Origin: Pseudomonadota bacterium
GTDB lineage: Bacteria > Pseudomonadota > Gammaproteobacteria > Ga0077536
Length of the DNA stretch: 64,000 bases
Direction of reading: 5' to 3'
NCBI GenBank assembly: GCA_016719885.1
Contig: JADJYF010000008.1
Coordinates: forward strand, 276,204 to 340,203
Shown here: piece after piece, positions 8,742-19,153 of the stretch
How positions within the stretch are numbered: the first letter of the stretch is position 1
Layout: every line of letters starts with the position of its first letter
Translations under genes and position numbers: made by a program
Notes under the pieces: model-generated
Seen by the model: the letters and a program-made list of their open reading frames with translations, nothing else
The model's database searches: none
What the model was told of the DNA's origin: nothing

Positions 8742-10697
8742 TCAAGGCACGTCGAAGGCGAACTTCAATCCGGCATACACGCCGATGCCCGGCACGCGGT
8801 AGCCCAGCACTTCCTCATGGCGATCGTCGAGCATGTTCTCGACCCGCGCATGTACTTGCAGAGCGCGGCTCAAGTCGTAGCTGACGGTGGTACCGAGCGT
8901 CGTGAAGCTGTCCATGCCGACACGCCTTTGCTGAAAGGTCGGGGCAAAAAAGCCGAGATCGTCCTGGCGGCCACTGTGGGTGAAATAGGCACTCGCGCGC
9001 AGACGATCGTTGATGCCGCTCCAATCCAGGCTGCCGTTGACCTGGTGATGGGGGCGCCGCACTTCATCCTTGCGCATGCCTGTCACGCGATCGATTTCGG
9101 TGGCATCGAGGTAGGTGTAACCGCCGGTCAGGCGCAAGCCAAGTCCGAGGCGCGCGCTGAACGACAGCTCCACGCCATCACGGCGGCTGGTGCCATCCTG
9201 GTTGACGGCGGTCGCGGTGGTGCCGCTCGCGTCCACCAGGAAGCCGAAGATCTCGTCCTTGAGGCGCTCGTTGAAATACGTGACGTTGACACGCACACGC
9301 TCTTCCCACAGCGCCTGCGACACACCCACTTCCCAGCCCCGCGAATGTTCGGGCTTCAAGCTGCTGTTGCCGATGAAGCTCGGCCCGAATTGTCCGCCCG
9401 ACGAGAAGCCGAAACGTTCGATGAAGGTCGGCGCCTTCTGCCCGGTGCCATAGGCGAGATTGAAGGCCGTGCCGGTGGGCGCATAACGCCACGCGGCCGC
9501 CGCGCGATAAGTGGTGATGTCGCGAAAATCGCTGTTGAAGTCGTGGCGGACGCTGCCCGACAGGCCGATATCCAGCGGCAGGTCGATGCGGTATTCACCG
9601 ACCAGGCCGGTGGTATCCATGTGCCGGCGCTGATTCGGATCGCCAAACGGCGAGACCGGACCGCGCTGCACGAACTCGTCGCGCTCATGGTCGACCGCCA
9701 CCGTCATGCTGTGCTGCGAGGGCACGACCTGCTCGAGCGCGAACAAGGCCGTGCTCTGGTAGGTGAACTCGTAGCGATCGGTATCGTTGGAGCTGTCCTG
9801 ACCGACGGCGGGGTCTTCGTTGTCGCTGCTGGTAGAAGTCCAGTTGCCGTCGAGCTGCTGCAGCCAGTGGCCGCCCAGCAGCGCAAGCTTGGCATGACTG
9901 CCCACGTAGCGCTGCTCGGTGTTGGCGCGCCCGGGGGTATCGACGGGTAGACCGGTGATGAAGTCGCTGTCGACCTGGTTATGGGTATCGACGTTACGCG
10001 CGGTCAGCGACAACTCAAGTGCTTCATTGACCTTGAGCGCGCCGCTGAGATCGGAGGTTACCGCATGGTAGCCGTCGTCCTCGTGGCCTTGCCGCGCGAT
10101 GTTGGCGCCGGCGGTGCTGATGCGATTGACGCCGACCCGCACGCGGCCACGACCGTTACGCATGCCGACGCTCGCGCGCTGCTGGTTGGTGCCGAAAGAC
10201 CCGCCATCGAGCGCGGCTTCGGCGTGGAATGGCCCGTCGTCCTTGCGCGTGATGATGTTGATCACGCCGGCCAGCGCATCGGATCCCCACAGCGAACTCT
10301 GCGGGCCACGCACCACTTCGATGCGCTCGATGTCGGCGCTGGAGAGATTGGCGAATTCGAACTCGTCATTGCCGGCGAGATCGTTGGCCTCGACGCCATC
10401 GATCATCACCATCACGTGGTTGCCTTCGGCGCCGCGCATGCGTAACTGGGTTTGCTTGCCGACGCCGCCGGCATTGCTGACCGTGATGCCGGGCACGTAG
10501 CGCAGCAGGTCGACGGCGAAGTTCGCCTGGCGGAAATCGAGAGTCGAACGATCGATGACCGTGACCGAGGAACCGACCTTGCCGAGCGTGCTCGGGGTTC
10601 GCGAGCCTGACACCACCACGGTGTCGGGGTAATCGGTGGTTGCCGCGTGAGCGGCAAGGGGCAGCGCCAGCACGGCGCACAGGAACATGCGTTTCAT
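8742..10697 (-). CDS. btuB: TonB-dependent vitamin B12 outer-membrane receptor BtuB
   Basis: The 651-residue product starts with a signal peptide (MKRMFLCAVLALPLAAHA) and a TonB-box-like DTVVVSGSR. A plug domain follows (QTQLRMRGAEGNHVMVMIDG, RIEVVRGPQSSLWGSDALAG), then a beta-barrel ending GLKFAFDVP. BtuB imports cobalamin across the outer membrane with energy from TonB-ExbBD. The B12 assignment rests on the cobalamin riboswitch directly upstream. An SD (AGGGAG) 6 bases before ATG 10697 decides the start, and another ATG sits one codon before. Without the riboswitch I could only call it a TonB-dependent receptor. Confidence 0.9.
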   Translation of the reverse strand: MKRMFLCAVLALPLAAHAATTDYPDTVVVSGSRTPSTLGKVGSSVTVIDRSTLDFRQANFAVDLLRYVPGITVSNAGGVGKQTQLRMRGAEGNHVMVMIDGVEANDLAGNDEFEFANLSSADIERIEVVRGPQSSLWGSDALAGVINIITRKDDGPFHAEAALDGGSFGTNQQRASVGMRNGRGRVRVGVNRISTAGANIARQGHEDDGYHAVTSDLSGALKVNEALELSLTARNVDTHNQVDSDFITGLPVDTPGRANTEQRYVGSHAKLALLGGHWLQQLDGNWTSTSSDNEDPAVGQDSSNDTDRYEFTYQSTALFALEQVVPSQHSMTVAVDHERDEFVQRGPVSPFGDPNQRRHMDTTGLVGEYRIDLPLDIGLSGSVRHDFNSDFRDITTYRAAAAWRYAPTGTAFNLAYGTGQKAPTFIERFGFSSGGQFGPSFIGNSSLKPEHSRGWEVGVSQALWEERVRVNVTYFNERLKDEIFGFLVDASGTTATAVNQDGTSRRDGVELSFSARLGLGLRLTGGYTYLDATEIDRVTGMRKDEVRRPHHQVNGSLDWSGINDRLRASAYFTHSGRQDDLGFFAPTFQQRRVGMDSFTTLGTTVSYDLSRALQVHARVENMLDDRHEEVLGYRVPGIGVYAGLKFAFDVP

Positions 10698-10847
10698 CAT
10701 CGTCTCCCTGACCGGCCCATCCCCGGGCTCGATCGGTGCTGTGAAGCACGTTGGGAGGATCACGAGCGGGGCCTTGCGGCCCGCGTCCCGACCGCCCCAC
10801 CGCGATTCGGTAATGGCGATGGCCAATGGCTATCGCCTGGAACAGCA

Positions 10848-11050
10848 CAGGGCCGGTCTCCGGACTCACGAGTCACGCGATCATGTCGCGTCGCCAGTCG
10901 CTCCGTCTTCCCGTGTCGAAACACAGTGACTGGGTGGAGCGATGCAACTCGTCTACCGTTGCGGGGGCAGTATCGGCATTGCGCGGCCTTGCGAGCCGTG
11001 CGCACCGATTTCCCGTTTCACCTGTCGGCCGATTGGCTTCGAGGCACCCT
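10848..11050 (-). ncRNA. Cobalamin (AdoCbl-type) riboswitch upstream of btuB
   Basis: Read on the minus strand, the leader carries the ordered landmarks of the cobalamin aptamer. These are GGGTGCC near 11049, AGGTGAAACGGGAATCGGTG-like sequence (actual ACAGGTGAAACGGGAAATC, then GGTGCG) near 11000-11024, ACTGCCCCCGCAACGG near 10955-10970, CAGTCACTGT near 10925, CACGGGAAGACGG near 10905-10917, and the B12 box GAGTCCGGAGACCGGCC at 10851-10867. It lies about 150 bases before the btuB start, so cobalamin binding most likely lowers btuB expression. The order and near-consensus boxes make this a strong call, and only the outer limits are approximate. Confidence 0.92.
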
Positions 11051-11107
11051 TTGCCGTGGTATCTCGGCGCCGCCGGGGCGGGCCGCGCATCACTTGCGCG
11101 ATGCGAA

Positions 11108-11141
11108 TAAAAAAACGCGGCAGACTGATCGGCCGCGTTTC
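11108..11141 (-). terminator. Rho-independent terminator after the HU gene
   Basis: On the minus strand AAACGCGGC and GCCGCGTTT (11132-11140 and 11113-11121 on the plus strand) form a 9-bp stem around a 10-base loop, followed by a run of T (A's at 11109-11115). It lies 40 bases past the HU stop and just before the cobalamin riboswitch, so it separates the two transcripts. Confidence 0.85.
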
Positions 11142-11180
11142 AATTGTGCAACTCTAGCGCGGCTCGCGCCGCGCGTCGCT

Positions 11181-11516
11181 TTAAGCGACGACGTCCTTGA
11201 TGGCCTTCATCGCCGCGGCGCGAACCGACAGGCTGGCCGGACGCGCTTCGACCTTCACCATCTCGCCGGTGAAGGGGTTGCGAGCCATGCCGGCCTTGCG
11301 CGCGGCCTTCTGCACGCGACGCAGCTTGACGCCGATTTCCGGCACCGCGAATTCACCGGAACCGTTCTTGATCAGGTGACGTGCAGCCAGCGCCTTGGTT
11401 GCGCTGAGCACGGACTGGACTTGCTTCTTGGTCAGGCCGGTATCGTCGGCCAACGCAGCGATGATCTGCGACTTGGTCTGCTTTTCCTTGATCGCACTGG
11501 TCTTGGCTTTGCTCAT
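11181..11516 (-). CDS. HU-family DNA-binding protein
   Basis: The 111-residue basic protein has the HU/IHF fold signature: KSQIIAALADDTGLTKKQV at residues about 15-33 and KAGMARNPFTGEMVKVEA near 74-91, including the RNPxTGE DNA-binding arm. It is a little longer than classical 90-residue HU, with a Lys-rich N-terminal lead (SKAKTSAIKEKQTK) and an insertion before the arm. HU bends and packages DNA. An SD (AAGGGAG) stands just before the start. The gene is monocistronic, with its own terminator. Confidence 0.92.
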   Translation of the reverse strand: MSKAKTSAIKEKQTKSQIIAALADDTGLTKKQVQSVLSATKALAARHLIKNGSGEFAVPEIGVKLRRVQKAARKAGMARNPFTGEMVKVEARPASLSVRAAAMKAIKDVVA

Positions 11517-11872
11517 GATGTCTCCCTTATAGGTGGCAGCGTATTGGGGTGGCTGGATTCTTGCCAGTTTTTTGGATTAATCGTCGCACTATTCGTAACT
11601 GGTCTATCGGTCCTGTCCGTGGGCGAAGACTGGTGCGACGACGCTGACCTTGACGTGGCGCCGGGCACGAGCTCGACCGCACGTCTTCGTCAGGATGGGG
11701 ACGCTTTCGTGCAACAGGTCGAAATCGACCGCGCTACTATAATCACCGGCGCTGAAAAGGGAAGCCCTCGCCCGGGGTTTTTGGCCGATTTTTCCGAGAA
11801 AATCGCGATTCGCATGCGCGGGATCACTGTCGCGGCCGAATAATACGCATGCGTCGCGCCGGCACGGTGCGT
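11517..11872. other. 356-base intergenic region upstream of the HU gene
   Basis: This stretch must hold the promoter of the minus-strand HU gene, but I see no convincing -35/-10 pair for it. On the plus strand a perfect TATAAT (11738-11743) is followed about 25 bases on by a short G/C hairpin and T-rich sequence (about 11763-11800), which could be a short transcript or chance. No open frame here looks like a real gene. Confidence 0.4.
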
Positions 11873-12661
11873 TCATGCCGCGCAAAGTCGTGCTTCCAGC
11901 GCCTGCAACACCTCGCGCGCCGGGCCCTTGATGTGATGCCTGACGTCGTTGGAAAGGGCGGTGCTGTCGGGATTGATCTCGACCGTCACGCAGCCACGCG
12001 CACTTGCCTCCAACATCGGCTCGGCGATGTAGGGAAACGCGGCGGTGGTACCGATGGCAATCATGACGTCGAAGCCGCGCGCCAGTTGATGTTCATACTG
12101 GTGCACCGCGCTGCCCGGCAACATCTCGCCGAACAACACCACGTCGGGCCGCACCAGGCCGTCGCAATGCATGCACCGAGGCGGCAGCACGGTGAGATCG
12201 AAATCGATGTTGTCGAAAGCAGCGCGACAGGCACAGCAATACAGGCGCGACAGGTTGCCGTGCAGTTCGATCACGTTGCGACTGCCGGCGGCGCGATGAA
12301 AGCCATCGACGTTCTGCGTCACGACCCAAAGTTCGAAGCGCGCATCCCAGGTCGCCAGCACACGATGACCATCATTGGGACCGGCGGCGCGACAGGCGTT
12401 GTCGATCTGCGCGATGTACTTCCAGGTCAGCGCCGGATTACGTGCCAGTGTGTAGGCATGCAGGATGTCCTCGATCGGCATGTTCTGTTCGATTTCTATG
12501 TCGTTGTACAGCCCGTTGATTCCGCGATAGGTCGGCAGGCCGGAATCGGCCGACATGCCGGCGCCGCTCAACACCGCCACGCGCCGCGCGCGGCGCAAAG
12601 CCTCGACCACCGGCGTCAGCGTCTCCTGCCATGGCTCCCGCGCCCGTCCGTTCATGCTCAT
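11873..12661 (-). CDS. Sir2-family NAD-dependent protein deacylase
   Basis: The 262-residue protein has the sirtuin NAD-binding motif VLSGAGMSADSGLPTYRG (residues 30-47) and TQNVDGFHRAAGS (115-127). It has catalytic His134 (IELHGNL), a zinc site of Cys142, Cys145, Cys163 and Cys166, and GTTAAFPYIA near the C-terminus. Sirtuins remove acyl groups from lysines while consuming NAD. The Tyr-x-x-Arg pocket of desuccinylases is not obvious, so acyl preference is unclear. It lies 7 bases after the SDR gene on the same strand. Confidence 0.9.
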   Translation of the reverse strand: MSMNGRAREPWQETLTPVVEALRRARRVAVLSGAGMSADSGLPTYRGINGLYNDIEIEQNMPIEDILHAYTLARNPALTWKYIAQIDNACRAAGPNDGHRVLATWDARFELWVVTQNVDGFHRAAGSRNVIELHGNLSRLYCCACRAAFDNIDFDLTVLPPRCMHCDGLVRPDVVLFGEMLPGSAVHQYEHQLARGFDVMIAIGTTAAFPYIAEPMLEASARGCVTVEINPDSTALSNDVRHHIKGPAREVLQALEARLCAA

Positions 12662-12668
12662 GCACTCC

Positions 12669-13475
12669 TTAACTCAGATCGCGAAAACGCCGCGATTCGC
12701 GCCGTGAAACCGCGTGCGCGAGGCCGCGCGGCAACACGCCGGCGAGCGACGCGATGAATCGATTGATACGCCCAGGGATATGCACCAGGCGTCCGGCCGC
12801 GGCCGCCGTCAGCCCTTCCTCGGCAACGCGCTCGGCGCTCATCCACAGCCACCTCGGCAGACTCGCGAGCTGCGCGCGGGTACCGGTCACGTCGTGGAAT
12901 TCGGAATAGGTGAAACCCGGGCACAACGCGCACACGCGCACGCCGGCGCTCTCGCATTCCAGCGCCAGTGATTCGGAGAAACGGATCATCCAGGCCTTGC
13001 TGGCCGCGTACAGCGTATGGCCCGCGCTGCCCGGCAGGTAGCCGGCCAGCGACGCGACATTGATGATGGTGCCACGGCGGCGCGCGCACATCGTCGTCAC
13101 CACGCCGTGACTCAACTCGGCGACCGCCTCAACCATCACGCGTTGAAAGCGTTCGTGCACCTGCCACTCGTGCGTGACGTAACGACCCGGCACACCGTAA
13201 CCGGCGTTGTTGATCAGCACCGCGATGTCGCGCGTCGGCAGCGCTTCGAGCAGGCCCGCCACCGCGCCGGGCGCGCCGAGATCGATCACGAGCGGCCGCA
13301 CCTCGATACCATGCGCGCGCTCCAGTTCGCGCGCCAGGGTCGCGAGGCGGTCAGCGCGTCGGGCCACGGCGACGATGTCGTGACCGCGGGCCGCGAGCAG
13401 GCGACAGAAGGCCTGGCCGATGCCCGCCGAGGCGCCGGTCACGAGTGCAATGGGTCGGGTATGGGTTGAATTCAT
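12669..13475 (-). CDS. Short-chain dehydrogenase/reductase
   Basis: The 268-residue protein has the classical SDR cofactor motif ALVTGASAGIGQAF near the N-terminus and an Arg after the second strand (VAVARRADRL), which suggests NADPH use. It also has NNAGYG and the catalytic YAASKAW (Tyr-x-x-x-Lys) preceded by the active-site Ser in NVASLAG. The C-terminal part is hydrophobic and typical of DltE/YdfG-like or membrane-associated SDRs of unknown substrate. It probably forms an operon with the sirtuin gene 7 bases downstream. Confidence 0.85.
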   Translation of the reverse strand: MNSTHTRPIALVTGASAGIGQAFCRLLAARGHDIVAVARRADRLATLARELERAHGIEVRPLVIDLGAPGAVAGLLEALPTRDIAVLINNAGYGVPGRYVTHEWQVHERFQRVMVEAVAELSHGVVTTMCARRRGTIINVASLAGYLPGSAGHTLYAASKAWMIRFSESLALECESAGVRVCALCPGFTYSEFHDVTGTRAQLASLPRWLWMSAERVAEEGLTAAAAGRLVHIPGRINRFIASLAGVLPRGLAHAVSRRESRRFRDLS

Positions 13476-13615
13476 GCGCGGCTCGCCAGCGCGATGGTAA
13501 CGCCTCGACGCGATGGTGTGTCAGCCGCACCCGCCGTTCGCGCGATTCCGGCCGCCTGCGCCATCGCCCATAATGCCGTGCCGATGATCACGCCCTTACG
13601 CCGCCGGACACGCGC

Positions 13616-14869
13616 TTGCTGACACGACTCTGGAATCGCCGCCACCAGCCGTGGGTGATGCTGTGGCCGCTGGCGCTCGCGCAGATGACGTCGTGGGGCA
13701 CCATGTACTACAGCTTCTCGCTGTTTGCCGGCCCCATGCAGCGCGAACTGGGTTGGTCACAGCCGGCCATGAACACCGCCCTGACCCTGGGCCTGTTGAT
13801 GACCGCCGTGATGGCCTACCCGGTAGGCACGCTGTTCGACCGCACCGGCGGGCGCTGGCTGATGACCTTGGGTTCGCTGGGCGGTGGCCTGTTGCTGCTG
13901 GTGTGGTCGGATATCAAGACCCTGCCGCAGTTCTACGTGATGTGGTTGACGCTCGGCGTGTGCATGGCCTGCTGCCTGATGGAACCGCTGATGGCGGTCA
14001 TCAACCGCGTGTTCGGCAAGGACGCGCGCCGCGGCATGATCGCCGTGACCATGGTCACGGGCCTGTCGGGCACGGTGTTCGTGCCCTTGAGCGGTCATCT
14101 CATCAACGTGCTCGACTGGCGGCCGAGCATGGCCCTGCTGGGGGCGCTCAACCTGCTTTATTGCGCGCCCGTGCACTGGTGGTTCGTGCCGCCGCACGAC
14201 GGCGGCACGCGCACCCAGCATCCACTGTTCAAGCTGCGCGGCCGCGTGCACATGCGCCGCCGGCTGCGCAACCCGGTGTTCTGGGGGTTGGCGCTGTGGT
14301 ACACGTCCTACAGCCTGACGGCGTCGAGTCTCATCTTCCAGTTCGTGCCGCTGCTGCGCGCCGAGCAGGTTGCCGACAGCGTGATCTTCTCCGCCTTCGC
14401 GCTCATCGGCCCCATGCAGGTGGCGGCGCGCATGTTCATCGTCACCGTTGCCCGGCACGCTTCGATTGCACGGCTTGGCGCATTCACTTCAGCGCTGTCG
14501 CCGCTGGCGGTACTCATTCTGATCTACGCACCCCACGAGCGCTGGTGGCTATACCTGTTCGCCGCCTGCTTCGCCACCGGGCACGGCATCACCACCATCC
14601 TGCGTGGTATTGCACCGGTCGAGTGGCTGGGACGCGAGCACTTCGCGCGCACCATGGGCGCCATCGCCCTGCCGATGTCGGTGGCGATGGCCACCGCGCC
14701 GTCGCTGACCGCGCAGGTGTGGTCGGCCAGCGGCAGCAGTCGCGCCATGCTGTGGATGGTGTTCGCCGGCGCCCTGCTCGGCACCGTCGGTTACTGGCTG
14801 GCGGTCACGTCCCGGCGGCGCGCGCGGCGCCTGGCCCTGGCGCGCGTGCCGGAAGTGCGCGCGCCTTGA
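13616..14869 (+). CDS. MFS transporter
   Basis: The roughly 417-residue protein has about 12 hydrophobic segments. After the second segment comes YPVGTLFDRTGGRWLMTLG, matching the MFS loop 2-3 motif (G-x-x-x-D-R-x-G-R-R). The two halves are split by a basic loop near residues 205-220 (LRGRVHMRRRLR). It resembles the oxalate/formate- or monocarboxylate-type MFS carriers, but I cannot assign a substrate. The start is uncertain: TTG at 13616 has no clear ribosome site, and GTG 13651 or ATG 13654 are alternatives. It is divergent from the SDR gene. Confidence 0.83.
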   Translation: MLTRLWNRRHQPWVMLWPLALAQMTSWGTMYYSFSLFAGPMQRELGWSQPAMNTALTLGLLMTAVMAYPVGTLFDRTGGRWLMTLGSLGGGLLLLVWSDIKTLPQFYVMWLTLGVCMACCLMEPLMAVINRVFGKDARRGMIAVTMVTGLSGTVFVPLSGHLINVLDWRPSMALLGALNLLYCAPVHWWFVPPHDGGTRTQHPLFKLRGRVHMRRRLRNPVFWGLALWYTSYSLTASSLIFQFVPLLRAEQVADSVIFSAFALIGPMQVAARMFIVTVARHASIARLGAFTSALSPLAVLILIYAPHERWWLYLFAACFATGHGITTILRGIAPVEWLGREHFARTMGAIALPMSVAMATAPSLTAQVWSASGSSRAMLWMVFAGALLGTVGYWLAVTSRRRARRLALARVPEVRAP

Positions 14870-14970
14870 AGCGGCGCGATCCCGCCTCAATCTTCCCCGG
14901 ACGGTGAACGAGCGCGGCGCGCCAGGCATGGCGCGGCCGCGTCACCGCATGCCCCTACAGGAAGATCACC

Positions 14971-17385
<2,415 letters not shown>

Positions 17386-17391
17386 CATTTC

Positions 17392-17447
17392 AATGTGCGA
17401 ATGAATTCGCACCTACTGGGGGGAGCGAGTTCATTCGCGGGCACGGG
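17392..17447. repeat. REP-like palindromic element (family 1)
   Basis: AATGTGCGAAT-GA-ATTCGCACCTAC at 17392-17416 is an imperfect palindrome shared with several other intergenic sites in this window. A degraded second copy in the opposite sense (GCGAGTTCATTCGCGGGC) follows at about 17425-17442. It fills the gap between the convergent lon and rraB-like genes. Confidence 0.75.
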
Positions 17448-17450
17448 GCA

Positions 17451-17795
17451 TCATTCGCGCCCGTAACAGCCCCAGCCGTCGTTGCGCCCACCGAGCGCGG
17501 CGGCGTCCTTGCCGAGCTGGCGCTCATAGCCATTGATGTGCTCGTAGCTCGCCACCATGATGGGATGCGCCTGCACCTGAAAGGCGTAGCCCTGTTCGCC
17601 TTCGTAGCGGCCGAAAGAGACTTTCTGGCCGTAGCGCAACAGGCGCATGGCGAATTCCAGCGCGGACGGCTCGTCGGCGAAGATCACCGCGAAATCGACC
17701 TCGCGCGGAATGTCGAGATTGTCCCCGCCCTGCTTCATCTTCCACAGCACGTTGCCGTTGTCGTCGTCGGGATACTGTACGTAGTCTCTTTCCAT
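17451..17795 (-). CDS. RraB-family (ribonuclease E inhibitor-like) protein
   Basis: The 114-residue acidic protein has VDFAVIFADEPSALEFAMRL, a central YAFQVQAHPIMVASYEHI, and ends RNDGWGCYG. The DGWG ending and the ferredoxin-like strand-helix pattern match the RraB domain, whose E. coli member binds and inhibits RNase E. It lacks the long acidic tails of E. coli RraB, so RNase E control is inferred from family only. It is convergent with lon, separated by a REP element. Confidence 0.75.
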   Translation of the reverse strand: MERDYVQYPDDDNGNVLWKMKQGGDNLDIPREVDFAVIFADEPSALEFAMRLLRYGQKVSFGRYEGEQGYAFQVQAHPIMVASYEHINGYERQLGKDAAALGGRNDGWGCYGRE

Positions 17796-18133
17796 CGTCG
17801 CGCGTGCTCATTGATACGGTCAGCGCGGCATTATGGCCAAGGCCGGGCCGCCTCGCCCAGCCGTTCGCGCCGGCGGCCCCTCAAGTCGCTTCGCCGCGGG
17901 CCGCTAGCGTGGGGGCTGGGCGTCAGGCCCATCTCGCGGCAAGGACGAGTGCGGCATACCCCCAGGGACGGTGTGAGGCGCGCCCGCGCCCGTCCTGCAG
18001 ACTTCGTCACAAACTGTTACAGCGCCGAGTGACCGGCGTCACAAGCACGCCAATGTGGACGTCTCCAGACCTCAGGTATCCCGCCGGGGGGTCGCTTTAG
18101 GGCGCAAGAACCTGAAGAAAGCGGGAGTCCGCC
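17796..18133. other. 338-base gap between divergent rraB-like and DUF1631 genes
   Basis: It should carry promoters for both neighbours. A ribosome site (GGGAG) stands 8 bases before the ATG at 18134. Apart from short G/C inverted sequences such as GCGCCGAGTGACCGGCG near 18021 I see no recognisable riboswitch, RNA gene or operator. Confidence 0.4.
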
Positions 18134-19153
18134 ATGGCAACGGCCACTGTCACACCCATCGTCCCGACCAAATCGAAGCTGCTCATGGACGAGTGCCAGC
18201 GCCTTGCGTGCTCACGGCTGGAGGAGATCCTGAAGGATGTCCTGACCCAGGCCGACGATGTCCTGTTCAAATTCGCCAACGGCGCGGACAACTCGCGGCG
18301 CCAGAACCTGTTCTTCGACGCCATGCGTGAACTGCGCATCAAGCGTGGCCAGGTCGAAGCGGCGTTCGTCAAGAATCTGCGCGCCGGCCTGCGCGAGGCC
18401 ATGGAACCACCGCGGCCCGGCGTGCGCAGCCTGGCCGGCGCGTTCGACGGCGAGCTGTCGCTGATCGGCATGGACGAGGTGGAGGAAGACCTCGCCATCA
18501 ACACTTTCGTCGCCAATGCCCATAACCGTTGCGCGCGCGAATTGTTCGGCCTCGAACAACGCCTGGCGGTGCTGCTCAAGCAGCCCAAGCTCAACAATGA
18601 GAACAACCCCTTGAGCCCGCTTGCCATCGGCCGCGCGCTGCGCGACGCCTGTGAAGTGCTGGATGCCGACATCGAAGCGCGCATCACGCTGTACAAGCTG
18701 TTCGACAAGCACGGCCTCGGCGCCATCCTGCAGTTTTACGGCGAGGTGAACCAGGTATTGATCAATGGCGGCGTACTGCCGCAGCTCGGCGCCGCGGCGC
18801 CGGCACACGCCGCGCCGCGCCGCACGCGCGTCATCATCGAAAGCGATGAGGGCCGGGTGGAAGGCGTCGGCGACGACGTGTTCTCGACGCTCACCAATCT
18901 CATGCAAGGCCAGGGCTCACGTGGCGCAGGTGGCGCGGGCGGCGTGGGCGGTGGTCCGGCGCCGAGCATGATCAACCTCGGCGGTGGTGTCGGTGGTGTC
19001 GGTGGTGTCGGTGGTGTCGGTGGTGTCGGTGGTGTCGGTGGTGTCGGTGGTGTCGGTGGTGTCGGTGGTGTCGGTGTGTCGGCGGTGTCGGCGGTGTCGG
19101 CGGTGTCGGCGGCTTTCCGGTCCTGGGCATGGACGAGCCCGCCGAATTCCTGA
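18134..19153 (+). pseudogene. DUF1631 family protein, N-terminal part (frame broken in a tandem repeat)
   Basis: Residues 1-230 (KLLMDECQRLACSRLEEIL, DELSLIGMDEVEEDLAINTFV-like pattern) match the conserved N-terminal half of DUF1631, a large cytoplasmic family of unknown function common in Pseudomonas and Xanthomonas. After about residue 283 the protein enters a Gly-Gly-Val repeat. At 19073-19080 one repeat unit has 8 instead of 9 bases, so the frame changes and reading stops at 19153. Restoring one G joins it smoothly to the next part (GGVGGFPVLGMDEPAEFL). It is either a real disruption, a slippage-switchable gene, or a sequence error. Confidence 0.75.
18983..19107 (+). repeat. 9-bp tandem repeat GGTGGTGTC
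   Basis: Ten perfect copies of GGTGGTGTC run from 18983 to 19072. One 8-base copy GGTGTGTC follows (19073-19080), then three copies of the variant GGCGGTGTC (19081-19107). In the gene frame they encode Gly-Gly-Val repeats inside the DUF1631 protein. The single-base loss in the eleventh unit causes the frameshift. Such repeats change copy number by slippage, but 9-bp units keep frame unless a partial unit is lost. Confidence 0.95.

Noticed and set aside
18983..19107. Direct repeats considered as a CRISPR array
   Set aside because: Units are 9 bp and contiguous with no spacers, and they are translated as part of a gene.
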